A stretch of 50,687 nt of DNA from Mesorhizobium temperatum (GTDB taxonomy: Bacteria > Pseudomonadota > Alphaproteobacteria > Rhizobiales > Rhizobiaceae): the NCBI RefSeq assembly GCF_002284575.1, contig NZ_NPKJ01000070.1, positions 1 through 50,687 on the forward strand, read 5' to 3'. Below the pieces are notes generated by a model that ran no database searches, had not been told where the DNA came from, and saw only the letters and a list, made by a program, of their open reading frames with translations. How positions within the stretch are numbered: the stretch's first letter is position 1; each line of letters opens with the position of its first letter. This document shows, piece by piece, positions 8,281 to 16,488 of the stretch. A program made the position numbers and the translations under genes.

Positions 8281-9510
8281 TCAGCTGTCATCTTCGCCCG
8301 CCGCAGGTGCTGCCTGTCCGGCCGTCTTGCGGCGCAGCATCTTGGTCAGCTTCCAGATCGTCGGGCTGTTCTTGACGAAGGCTTTCAGGCGCGCGCTTTG
8401 CCGCAGGACAAACACCAGAGCGCGGCCCGTCAGCGTCAGCGGAATCAGGACCTCGAAATGCTGGGTCTCGATATCGCACCACAGCCGCTTGTAGGGTTCG
8501 TCGCCGACCGAGAAATCATAGACATCGAACCCCCTCTCGCAGGCTTCCTCGATGTTGTCGAAGAACAGGAAGTCGCCGGGGCTGGCATGGGCGACGTCGT
8601 CGTCGGCGATCGCTCCGAACTCGCAGATCAGGCGTTTTCCCGAGCGGCTCGATCCGGTGACCGCGCGAAGCTTGCCGGCGACTTCGAGCCCATGCAGCAC
8701 GAAGGACGGCTTGTCGTCGGAAAGCGCTTCGACGAACAACGCGCGGAAGAAAGCACGAACCTCCGGCTCGCCGAAGACGTTGGCGACGCCCATCTTGCGG
8801 AAGCGGAACTCCTTCATCTCGAAAAACGCATCGAGCAGTCTGTTCACCTCGCCGGCAGTCTGCGCCTCGATGCGGCGGTGGCTGCCGACGGCCTCGAATT
8901 TGCGCGCCTGCGAGCGGTGCCTCTTGCGCCTGCGCTTGCCGCTCGCGCGGGAGAGCAGTGCATCAAAACCTCCCGCCAAGTCGACGGCCAGCGACAGGTT
9001 GGGGCTTGGAAAATGCGCAAGCGAGGCAAGCGGATTGGCAATGCCGTCGAGATCGGGCAGCAGCCGTTCCAGTGCGACGAGGTCGATGTCCGGCCGCGCC
9101 TTGGCGACCGCCGCCAGCATCGAGCGGATTGCCGCGCCATCCGCCTTGGTCAGCCAATACGGGTCGGCGGCGGCGAAATTGCCGTTGGCATGGCGACCGC
9201 CCATGAAACGGGCGACGCGGAACGGACCGCTGCTGGTGACTTCCAGCGCCAACGAAAAAGCCGGCCTGCCTTCAGCGTTCAGCGTCGCCAAAACGGTGTC
9301 CGCTTCGGCATATCTGGCCCAGTTCAGGACCCAGGCCGGGCTCTGCGCCGGCGCGAACAGCGCCGAACGGCAGAACTCGGCATAGGCCGCAAGTGCCGCA
9401 CCGTCGGCGACCGAGACCGACAGGCCGGCATGATCCGCAGACAGCGCGCGCGGCGCCGCCTCCATGGCTTCGAGCCGATTGCCGCCAAATGACGCGGTGG
9501 CGTCAACCAT
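8281..9510 (-). CDS. CelD/BcsL-family GNAT acetyltransferase
   Basis: This 409-residue cytoplasmic protein belongs by appearance to the GNAT-like acyltransferases (Acetyltransf_6) found in exopolysaccharide and cellulose loci. The N-terminal half contains SPAWVLNWARYAEAD and FMGGRHANGNFAAADPYWL. A basic patch GKRRRKRHRSQARKFE (about 193) precedes the C-terminal acetyltransferase domain with FRFRKMGVANVFG, RAVTGSSRSGKRLICEFGAI, SPGDFLFFDNIEEACERGFD and YDFSVGDEPYKRLWCD, the usual order for this family. It may acylate sugar residues of the polymer or its precursor. It converges with the co-polymerase gene and is divergent from the deacetylase at 9602. Family assignment is firm; the acceptor is unknown. 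Confidence 0.82.
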   Translation of the reverse strand: MVDATASFGGNRLEAMEAAPRALSADHAGLSVSVADGAALAAYAEFCRSALFAPAQSPAWVLNWARYAEADTVLATLNAEGRPAFSLALEVTSSGPFRVARFMGGRHANGNFAAADPYWLTKADGAAIRSMLAAVAKARPDIDLVALERLLPDLDGIANPLASLAHFPSPNLSLAVDLAGGFDALLSRASGKRRRKRHRSQARKFEAVGSHRRIEAQTAGEVNRLLDAFFEMKEFRFRKMGVANVFGEPEVRAFFRALFVEALSDDKPSFVLHGLEVAGKLRAVTGSSRSGKRLICEFGAIADDDVAHASPGDFLFFDNIEEACERGFDVYDFSVGDEPYKRLWCDIETQHFEVLIPLTLTGRALVFVLRQSARLKAFVKNSPTIWKLTKMLRRKTAGQAAPAAGEDDS

Positions 9511-9601
9511 ACCTCAATCCTTTAGGGCGTATTCACCGCGTTTGGGGGCTCGCATAGGCGCATTCCGTGCTTGGATGAGCCTAGGCGCAAAAGGTGAATG
9601 A

Positions 9602-10657
9602 ATGATCGACGGGGGCGAGGCGATCCGGAAACTGGCGCTCAACGTCGTCCGCTATACCGGTCTTGCCCCGCTGGCCAAGCCGTTTGTCGGCGGCATCGGC
9701 GCCATCCTGATGCTGCACCGGGTCACCGCGAGGCCGGAAAAACCTGATAGCGTCAACCGGCATCTCAACATCGCGCCTGAGTTCCTCGACGCCGTGATCG
9801 CCGACATGAAGGCGAACGGCTATACATTCGTCACGCTGGACGAGGCGATCGAGCGCATCAAGGCGGGCGGCAAGGATGGCCAGTTCGCGGCGATCACCGC
9901 CGACGACGCCTACCGCGACAACATGACCGAAGCGCTGCCGGTGCTGGAAAAGCACGGCGCGCCGGTCACCATCTATGTCGCGCCGGGGCTGATAAACGGC
10001 GCCGCCGATCTATGGTGGGAGGTGGTCGAGGACATCGTCAGCGCGCGCGGCCGGTTGATTCTGACAACACCGGACGGCCCGGTGACGATCGATTGCTCGA
10101 CCCCGGGCAAGAAACTCCAGGCCTTTGCGCGCCTGCACGACTATCTGACGCTGGAGGTCCGCGAGGAGGACCAGCGGGCGGTGCTGCGCGAATTGGCGCG
10201 GTCGAACGGCATCGAGCGGGACGCGCGCCAGAGCACTTTGATGAACTGGGACGAGATCCGCGCCATGGCAGGGCATCCGCTGGTGACGATCGGCGCACAC
10301 ACCGTCAATCATCGCAATCTGAAGCGGCTTCCCGAAGCCGATGCGCGGCACGAGGTCGACGACGTCAGGCGCATATTGCAGGCCGAACTCGGCGAGGCGC
10401 CGCGCCATTTCGCCTATCCCTATGGCTATGCCAGCGCCGTTGGCGACCGCGAAGTCGGCTTTGCCCGCGACGCCGGCTATGCCTCGGCGGTGACGACGCG
10501 TCACGGCGTGCTGCGCGCCGAACATGCCGGCTTCCTGCACGCGCTGCCGCGCATTTCGGTCAACGGTCGCTATCAGAGCGTTGCCCATATCCGCACGATG
10601 CTGTCGGGCGTGACGACGCCGCTGGCCAATGCCGGCAAGATGCTTGTCACCATCTAG
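9602..10657 (+). CDS. Polysaccharide deacetylase (carbohydrate esterase family 4)
   Basis: This 351-residue NodB-fold enzyme removes acetyl groups from amino sugars or O-acetyl positions. Motif 1 reads ITADDAYRDN (about 98-107) in place of the common TFDDGY; the two aspartates are kept. Motif 2 is the metal-binding H-x3-H in IGAHTVNH (about 231). FAYPYGYAS (about 271) is the third conserved block. LMLHRVTARPEKPD near residue 36 is the usual opening of this polysaccharide-locus subgroup. No signal peptide is obvious, so it may act on lipid-linked intermediates in the cytoplasm. The start ATG at 9602 has AAAAGGTGA just before it. Divergent from the acetyltransferase, it suggests modification and demodification of the same polymer. 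Confidence 0.87.
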   Translation: MIDGGEAIRKLALNVVRYTGLAPLAKPFVGGIGAILMLHRVTARPEKPDSVNRHLNIAPEFLDAVIADMKANGYTFVTLDEAIERIKAGGKDGQFAAITADDAYRDNMTEALPVLEKHGAPVTIYVAPGLINGAADLWWEVVEDIVSARGRLILTTPDGPVTIDCSTPGKKLQAFARLHDYLTLEVREEDQRAVLRELARSNGIERDARQSTLMNWDEIRAMAGHPLVTIGAHTVNHRNLKRLPEADARHEVDDVRRILQAELGEAPRHFAYPYGYASAVGDREVGFARDAGYASAVTTRHGVLRAEHAGFLHALPRISVNGRYQSVAHIRTMLSGVTTPLANAGKMLVTI

Positions 10658-10972
10658 TGGTGAAAGTCTGACACTTGGTACCGGTGGACGGCAAGAACCG
10701 ACCCCTTGCGGACCATCCCTGATGGGAGGTCAAGGGAACGTCGTGACCCGAAGGCGACATTTGTCTGGACGTCGGTAGGTCTCGTCAGGGTGGAAACCGG
10801 AAGTTCGACGCGAACCCAACAGAGAGCTCGCCGGCTGTTCACAGCTGCTCTACGCGCTCAGTCCTCGGACAACCCGGCCAGAGAACTATCCTTCCAGAAG
10901 CGACGCGGGATCAAGGGACGTCGCCTGGCCGGACGTGACGCGCAGGAGAGGGCATCTTTGCAAACGCGACGA
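10658..10972. other. 315-base stretch without a gene; possible mobile-element remnant
   Basis: No reading frame here looks protein-coding. The left part contains GGTGAAAGTCTGACACTTGG and, further on, GAGGTCAAGGGAACG and GTGGAAACCGGAAG, blocks that resemble the structured 5' part of bacterial group II introns. There is no maturase gene nearby. I regard this as a possible decayed fragment only. Confidence 0.25.
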
Positions 10973-12718
10973 TCACTCCGGCACGCCGGCAATACCCAGC
11001 GCCTCGACGTAGCGCTCGGCGAACACCTTGTCCCGCCACGGGTTGATCTGCCTCTGCAGGCCGAGCGTGTAGGTCGGGAACGCCTCCATCAGCCGCCGCG
11101 CCGCCGCCTGCGCTTCGTCCGGCCGATTGAGTTTGACCAGCGCCATGATCACCACCCGGTGCGAGGAGCCGTAATTCGGCATCTCGCGCAGCGCTCGTTC
11201 TCCCCAAGCCAGCGCTTCCTCGTAGCGTTCGAGCATCAGGTAGCTCATCCCGATGCCGGAGAGCGCGATGCCCTTCTCGGGGTCGACCGGGCTCAGCCGC
11301 ATTGCCCTGTGGAAGTGCTCGATCGCGACGAGGGGGCGGCCGGAATGGGCGTTCACCCAGCCGCTGCCCGTATAGCCCTGCGCCGAGTTGGGGTTGAGGA
11401 GCAGGGACCGTTCGATCGTGTCCAGCGCCGTCTCGTAATCCTTGGCGCTGTAGGCGATCACCTGCGCGGCGAAACGCAAGCTTGTCGGGTCGTCTCGCGC
11501 GTCCGCCAGCACCTCGCGGGCCATGCGCAAGGCGACGCGGATATCGTCGGGCTCGTGCCAGCACTGACTCACGGACAGGCTGCGGATATAGGCACCGAGT
11601 GCCTTCGCCAGGGTGAAGCCTGGGTCGATGCTGAGCGCCTCGTTGGTGAGCCGGCGCACGTCGGCGAAGCCTTCGCGCGTCATGCTGTAGAAGCGCGGCA
11701 GCGCACGAAGGTAGAGGTCGTAGGCACCGATGTAGTCGGTCGGCTTCATGCGCGCTTGCTTGATCTCCTCCAGCCGGATGCTCGGCTCGACCGCACCGAC
11801 GACGCTCTCGGTCACCTTGTCCTGCAGGTCGAAGATGTCGCTCACGTCGCCCTCGAAGCGGTCGGTCCAGACATGGTGCCCACTGATCGCGTCCACCAGC
11901 TGCCCGCTGATACGCACCCGTGATCCTGCTCTGCGGATGCTACCTTCGAGCACGTAGCGGACGCCCAGCTCACGCCCGACCTGGCGCAGGTCCACCGCTC
12001 GGCCCTTGTAGGTGAAGGACGAGTTGCGGGCGATCACGAAGAAGGAGTTCACCCGGCTCAATCCCGTGATGATGTCCTCCACCAGTCCGTCGGCGAAGTA
12101 TTCCTGGTCGGGGTCGCCGCTCATGTTGGTGAAAGGCAGAACCGCGATCGAGGGTTTCGCGGGCAGGGGAGGCGGTGCAGCCACCGAGGCGCTGGCGTCG
12201 GTCTCGACGCGATAGGCGCGTACAGGCCGCTCGATGTTCTTGAGGCGCAGGTCGCCGAGCAGCGTGAAGCCGCCGTCGAGCTTGCCCTGAAGGTGGTCGT
12301 AGGCGGTGCCCGAGACGACCACGGCGCCGGGATCGGCGATGCTTTCGAGGCGGGCGGCGATGTTGACACCGTCGCCGTAGAGGTCGCCGTCCTCCTCGCA
12401 GACCACGTCGCCGAGATTGACGCCGATGCGGAAGCGAATCCGCTCTTCCTCGGGCGTCTCCGCCTCGTGTTCTGCCAAAGCCTGCTGGATCGCCATCGCC
12501 GAGGTCACCGCGTTGACGACGCTCGCGAACTCGCACAGCATGCCGTCGCCGGTGAGCTTGACGATCCGGCCCTGATGCTCGGAGACCAGCGGTTCGAGGA
12601 GGTCCTTGCGGTATGACTTGAGCCGCTCGAGCGTGCCGCGCTCGTCGCGCTCCATCAGGCGCGAATAGCCGACCACGTCGCAAGCCAGGATCGCTGCGAG
12701 GCGGCGCTGCGCGGTCAT
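10973..12718 (-). CDS. Class III adenylate/guanylate cyclase with TolB-like and TPR domains
   Basis: This protein of about 581 residues starts at the ATG at 12718 (MTAQRRLAAILACDVVGYSR), the usual opening of this rhizobial family; ATGs at 12796 and 12805 would add a poorly conserved basic leader. Residues 1-175 are the cyclase domain: metal-binding aspartates in CDVVGYSRLM and in KLTGDGMLCEF, then FRIGVNLGDVV and DGVNIAARLESIADPG. About 190-330 is a TolB-like region (SIAVLPFTNMSGDPDQEYFA, VRYVLEGSIRRAG, HHVWTDRFEG). The remainder consists of TPR helices (LLLNPNSAQGYTGSGW, MRLSPVDPEKGIALSGIG). It probably makes cyclic nucleotide in the cytoplasm in response to an unknown partner. It stands alone between two gene-poor stretches. 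Confidence 0.88.
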   Translation of the reverse strand: MTAQRRLAAILACDVVGYSRLMERDERGTLERLKSYRKDLLEPLVSEHQGRIVKLTGDGMLCEFASVVNAVTSAMAIQQALAEHEAETPEEERIRFRIGVNLGDVVCEEDGDLYGDGVNIAARLESIADPGAVVVSGTAYDHLQGKLDGGFTLLGDLRLKNIERPVRAYRVETDASASVAAPPPLPAKPSIAVLPFTNMSGDPDQEYFADGLVEDIITGLSRVNSFFVIARNSSFTYKGRAVDLRQVGRELGVRYVLEGSIRRAGSRVRISGQLVDAISGHHVWTDRFEGDVSDIFDLQDKVTESVVGAVEPSIRLEEIKQARMKPTDYIGAYDLYLRALPRFYSMTREGFADVRRLTNEALSIDPGFTLAKALGAYIRSLSVSQCWHEPDDIRVALRMAREVLADARDDPTSLRFAAQVIAYSAKDYETALDTIERSLLLNPNSAQGYTGSGWVNAHSGRPLVAIEHFHRAMRLSPVDPEKGIALSGIGMSYLMLERYEEALAWGERALREMPNYGSSHRVVIMALVKLNRPDEAQAAARRLMEAFPTYTLGLQRQINPWRDKVFAERYVEALGIAGVPE

Positions 12719-13241
12719 TGCACCGCCCGGCCAGGCGCGTGCACGCGGGCTGCCTCGCGCCCATGCCCCGCCAACTTCCAGACGCCTAACGTGCATGGCA
12801 TCCATCTCTCCCAGCCGCCGCCCGTCGCCGATTCAGAACGGAGAACGCAGCTTGACCTTGCCTTCACGAGATTTCGCTATCCCGCTTGCGAGGCGTGGAG
12901 CGATCCAGTCGCCGCGCTAACAGCCAACCGGCGACACGCCCACGCAGCCTCTGGGGACGCTGACACGCCACTCCCAGAAGGCCGGAGATATTTGCTGCCC
13001 TTGGTAACCGGTTGACGCCACCGTGGCGGTGCTTTTGTCACCGCGATGTAACAGCGAGATGCCCTACGAACGCGCGCATCGGGCATCACACCAGACGTTC
13101 GCGCTTAGAGGTGCTGAGGTCGGAAAGTGGCGCTGCCTGCGCGTTCCGATCGGCGACACGGAAGGCAGAAAACCACGCTGAGCTGCCCTACGCGTCGGGT
13201 AGCAAGCGTCAGGCTTTCACCACTAGCGGCGGCGGCGAGCC
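12719..13241. other. 523-base stretch without a recognisable gene
   Basis: The right part holds a small hairpin (CGCCACCGTGGCG near 13016) and otherwise no convincing reading frame, RNA gene or repeat. The cyclase promoter should be at the left edge. Alternative upstream starts of the cyclase gene (12796, 12805) fall within it. Confidence 0.4.
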
Positions 13242-13460
13242 TCAGTTCTTCGGCCGCGGGGGCTCCAGGATCAGCCATTTGATGATGCCCATAGCCGGCA
13301 GCACCCAGAGCATGCCGCTGAGCAGGAAGAACAGGAAATGCGCCCACGGTCCCGATTCCGCCAGTTGGGCAACCGCCACGATCGATGCGACCAGCGCATA
13401 GACGATGACCAGCGCCACCAGCAGGAAGGTTCCGATCAGCTTCTTCAGGCGAATGGGCAT
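13242..13460 (-). CDS. DUF2842 family small inner-membrane protein
   Basis: This 72-residue protein has two membrane helices: about 9-32 (GTFLLVALVIVYALVASIVA) and about 42-62 (LFFLLSGMLWVLPAMGIIKW). A basic N-terminus (MPIRLKKL) and a short C-terminal LEPPRPKN flank them. The layout and the L-W-V-L-P-A-x-x-I-I-x-W segment are characteristic of DUF2842 proteins, which are nearly confined to Alphaproteobacteria and have no known function. It is divergent from the heme A synthase gene, a neighbourhood that often goes with respiratory membrane proteins. Confidence 0.85.
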   Translation of the reverse strand: MPIRLKKLIGTFLLVALVIVYALVASIVAVAQLAESGPWAHFLFFLLSGMLWVLPAMGIIKWLILEPPRPKN

Positions 13461-13611
13461 TTCGTGATCCGTTGACCCCTACCGCTTATGCCCAACCAAA
13501 GAGACACGCAACCCGCAAGAAGCGGCGCGACGGCGTGCCGCGCTGTCCGGTCTTGCCAGTGGGGTTGCGATGGTTCACCAATCCGCGACTGCAACCTGCC
13601 GGGACAAGCCT

Positions 13612-14703
13612 ATGGCTGCCATATCAACTGCCGCGCCTTTCGTGGCCCGCGACCGCGACCTGCGCAACCGGGCGCTGGTGCGCGGCTGGCTCTACGTCGT
13701 GCTTCTGGTGCTGTTCGCACTGGTGCTGGTCGGCGGCGCCACCAGGCTCACCGAGTCCGGCTTGTCGATCACCGAATGGAAGCCGATCCACGGCATCATC
13801 CCGCCGCTCAACGACGCCGAATGGCAGGAGGAATTCCAGCGCTACCAGCAGATCCCGCAATATGCCGAGCTCAACAACGGCATGAGCATCGAAGCCTTCA
13901 AGTCGATCTTCTGGTGGGAATGGCTGCACCGCATCCTGGCGCGCGGTGTCGGCGTGGTTTTTGCCGTGCCGCTGGTGTTTTTCTGGGCGACGCGCCGCAT
14001 AGAACGTGGTCTTGGACCGAAACTATCAGGCATCCTCGTTCTCGGCGGCCTGCAGGGCGCGATCGGCTGGTGGATGGTGGCGTCGGGGCTGGTCGACCGG
14101 GTTTCCGTCAGCCAGTACCGGCTGGCGACGCATCTGACGCTGGCCGCGCTGATCTTCACCGCGACCATGGTGGTCGCGCGTGGATTGGCCCCTCATTCCG
14201 CGCCCGCCGCCGACCGTTCGACGCAGCGTCTGGCCGGCTTTGTCGTGTTGCTGGCGCTGATCCAGATCTATCTCGGCGGGCTGGTCGCCGGCCTCGATGC
14301 CGGCCTGAGCTACAACACCTGGCCGCTGATGGACGGCAAGCTTATCCCCGGCGATCTGTTGATCCTCGAGCCGGCATGGCGCAACTTCTTCGAGAGCCCG
14401 AAGACGGTTCAGTTCGTCCACCGGCTCGGCGCCTACGCGATCTTCGTCGCAGCACTTTGGCACATGATCGCGACGCACCGCCGTCAGTCAGGCACGACGC
14501 ATGCGCACCGCGCGTCGTTGTTGTTTCTGCTGGTGCTGGCGCAGGCCTTGATCGGCATCGGCACGCTGCTGATGCACGTGCCGCTGCACATGGCGCTGAC
14601 GCATCAGGCATTCGCGCTTGTCCTGCTAGGGTTTGCTGCAGCGCATTGGCGCGGCACCAAGGGCGCTTATCCGCTGCCCAACCAGATCGCCGTCAGAGGC
14701 TGA
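13612..14703 (+). CDS. ctaA: Heme A synthase (COX15/CtaA)
   Basis: This 363-residue membrane enzyme oxidises the C8 methyl group of heme O to give heme A for aa3-type cytochrome oxidase. It has eight membrane helices. The signature GGATRLTESGLSITEWKPI (about 36-54) is that of the alphaproteobacterial/mitochondrial type 2 enzyme. Heme-ligand histidines lie in WWEWLHRILARG and TVQFVHRLGAYA, with further ones in YRLATHLTLAA and LTHQAFALVL, one in each of the four core helices. The ATG at 13612 (MAAISTAAPF) is chosen by similarity of the N-terminus; an in-frame ATG at 13570 is preceded by GTGGGG and is a real alternative. The 3' end overlaps the convergent kinase gene by 11 bases. Confidence 0.93.
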   Translation: MAAISTAAPFVARDRDLRNRALVRGWLYVVLLVLFALVLVGGATRLTESGLSITEWKPIHGIIPPLNDAEWQEEFQRYQQIPQYAELNNGMSIEAFKSIFWWEWLHRILARGVGVVFAVPLVFFWATRRIERGLGPKLSGILVLGGLQGAIGWWMVASGLVDRVSVSQYRLATHLTLAALIFTATMVVARGLAPHSAPAADRSTQRLAGFVVLLALIQIYLGGLVAGLDAGLSYNTWPLMDGKLIPGDLLILEPAWRNFFESPKTVQFVHRLGAYAIFVAALWHMIATHRRQSGTTHAHRASLLFLLVLAQALIGIGTLLMHVPLHMALTHQAFALVLLGFAAAHWRGTKGAYPLPNQIAVRG

Positions 14704-15532
14704 GCCGCACCGTCCTGATCGCCGTGGCAATGGACAATTCGCGGCTTTCCTCGATCGCGTTGGCGTCCTCATGATGCCATGACGCCGACAAGCAGCCATA
14801 GGCGACGGCATGATCCAGGATGGCTGGTGGCGTTTGGCCGAGCGTCTTGGCGAAGATCTCGGCCATGTGGGCAATCCGCCGGGGATCACGGCAAAGATCG
14901 TCGCGCTCGAGCGGGTTGTAGAACATGTTCGCCGCATCGAAGCCGGGATCGCCGAGAACGCCCTTCGGGTCGATAGCCAGCCAGCCGCGCGGTCCCAGCA
15001 TGATGTTGTCGTGATGCAGGTCGCCATGCAGTGGCAGCACGTCGACAGGATCGGCCAACAGCCGGTCCGCGGTCGCAGCCGCTTCGACGTAGAGGCTCTT
15101 TTCGTCGGCGTCGCGATCGATCTTCGCCTTCTTGAACAGGCTGGAGAACCGTACCCGCAGCGGCTGCAGATCCGGTGGGGCAGGGTGGTCAGATGGCGAG
15201 AACAGTCTTGCCATCATTTCGGCCGCGATTGCTGTGGCGGCGTTGTCTCCCTGCTTCGCGAGTACCTGTGACAGCAAGGTTTCGCCGGCATATTCGAGCA
15301 GCATGCAGTGGCCGTCGCGGCCGAGCAGCCGCACCGCGCCTTCGCCGCGCCGCCAGGCGAGAAAATGCTCGCCGCGCAACTCGTCTTCGACATCGTCGAA
15401 AGCTTTAAGGGCCTTGACGATCGCCGGTGAACCGTCCGCGCGAACAACCTTCCAGACGCGGCTGCTGAAGGTTTCGGCAATCAGTTCTGGCGCACCGACC
15501 TTCCAGCGTTCTGGAAATGCAGGAGCGTCCAT
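14693..15532 (-). CDS. APH(6)-like small-molecule kinase (aminoglycoside/hydroxyurea phosphotransferase family)
   Basis: This 279-residue cytoplasmic kinase has the protein-kinase-like fold of the PF04655 group. The catalytic loop is LPLHGDLHHDNIML (about 165-178) and the metal-binding aspartate segment is AIDPKGVLGDPGFDAANM (about 184). The N-lobe carries RVWKVVRADGSPAIVKAL with the ATP-binding lysine. Members include streptomycin 6-phosphotransferases, but chromosomal homologues in rhizobia mostly have no known substrate, and its seat directly behind argC with no spacer suggests a housekeeping rather than resistance role. The start ATG at 15532 directly abuts the argC stop. Confidence 0.82.
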   Translation of the reverse strand: MDAPAFPERWKVGAPELIAETFSSRVWKVVRADGSPAIVKALKAFDDVEDELRGEHFLAWRRGEGAVRLLGRDGHCMLLEYAGETLLSQVLAKQGDNAATAIAAEMMARLFSPSDHPAPPDLQPLRVRFSSLFKKAKIDRDADEKSLYVEAAATADRLLADPVDVLPLHGDLHHDNIMLGPRGWLAIDPKGVLGDPGFDAANMFYNPLERDDLCRDPRRIAHMAEIFAKTLGQTPPAILDHAVAYGCLSASWHHEDANAIEESRELSIATAIRTVRLSL

Positions 15533-16465
15533 TCAGTGCTTGAGGCCGAGCATCAGATCCATGTTCTGTACAGCAGCACCCGAGGCGCCCTTGCCGAGAT
15601 TGTCGTAGACGGCAAGCAGCAGCGCCTGGGCCCTGTCGTCGTTGGCGAAGACATAGAGCTTCATCCGGTTGGTGCCGTTGTATATTTCCGGATTGATCTC
15701 CGGCATGCGCTCCAGATGCTCATAGGGCGCCACCTCGACCACGCCGCCGTCGATGGTGGCGAAATGGTCGGCAATCGCCGCATGGAGCTCGGCGCCGGTC
15801 GGCACGTAGTCGAGGCCGCCGAGCTGCAGCGGCACCACGGTAATCATGCCTTGCGCGAAATTGCCGACCGCAGGCTGCATGATCGGATCATGCGACAGCT
15901 TCGCATAGGCCCTGAGCTCCGGCACATGCTTGTGCTGCAGGGTCAGCCCGTAGGGCAGGAATTCCGAGGCGTCCTCGCCCTTGGCGACATAGTCCTCGAT
16001 CATCGGCCGGCCGCCGCCCGAATAGCCCGAAATGCCGTTGACGGTAACTGGAAAATCCGGCGGCAACAGCCCGGCCGCCACCAGCGGCCTGAGCGTCGCG
16101 ATCGGACCTTGCGGCCAGCAGCCCGGATTGGCGACGCGCTTCGCCCTCGCGATTGTCTTCGCCTGATCCTTGTCCATTTCGGCGAAACCATATTCCCAGC
16201 CGTCAGCCACGCGATGCGCGGTCGAGGCGTCGATGACCTTGGTGGTGTCGTTGGTGATCAGCGAGACGCTTTCCTTCGCGGCTGCGTCCGGCAGGCAGAG
16301 GATCGCGACATCAGCGGCGTTGAGGAACTCGGCTCTAGCTGCCGGTTCCTTGCGGCGCTCGGTCGGAATGGAGATGATCTCCAGGTCGCCGCGCTCGGCA
16401 AGCAGCGCCCTGATCTGGATACCGGTGGTGCCGTGCTCGCCGTCGATGAAGATTTTCGGTTTCAT
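15533..16465 (-). CDS. argC: N-acetyl-gamma-glutamyl-phosphate reductase, type 2
   Basis: This 310-residue enzyme performs the NADPH-dependent reduction of N-acetylglutamyl phosphate to the semialdehyde in arginine synthesis. The N-terminal dinucleotide fold reads IFIDGEHGTTGIQIRALLAE (about 5-24), the shortened form typical of type 2 ArgC. The catalytic cysteine is in VANPGCWPQGPIA (about 117), with SGYSGGGR further on, and LQHKHVPEL carries the conserved histidine. Length matches the 300-320 residues of type 2 enzymes. It follows the ureohydrolase gene by 23 bases and is followed immediately by the APH-like kinase, so the three are likely one operon. Confidence 0.95.
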   Translation of the reverse strand: MKPKIFIDGEHGTTGIQIRALLAERGDLEIISIPTERRKEPAARAEFLNAADVAILCLPDAAAKESVSLITNDTTKVIDASTAHRVADGWEYGFAEMDKDQAKTIARAKRVANPGCWPQGPIATLRPLVAAGLLPPDFPVTVNGISGYSGGGRPMIEDYVAKGEDASEFLPYGLTLQHKHVPELRAYAKLSHDPIMQPAVGNFAQGMITVVPLQLGGLDYVPTGAELHAAIADHFATIDGGVVEVAPYEHLERMPEINPEIYNGTNRMKLYVFANDDRAQALLLAVYDNLGKGASGAAVQNMDLMLGLKH

Positions 16466-16488
16466 TGCCTGCCTTTGAGTCCTGATAG

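Noticed and set aside
6024..8291. Long open frame (755 codons) on the minus strand opposite the co-polymerase gene
   Set aside because: It mirrors codon positions of the real gene, and its translation is rich in Arg/Gly/His/Asp without any domain, as is usual for antisense frames in GC-rich DNA.
14693..15532. APH-like kinase as an acquired antibiotic-resistance gene
   Set aside because: It abuts argC with no spacer in a housekeeping operon and has no mobile-element context, so resistance by transfer is not supported.
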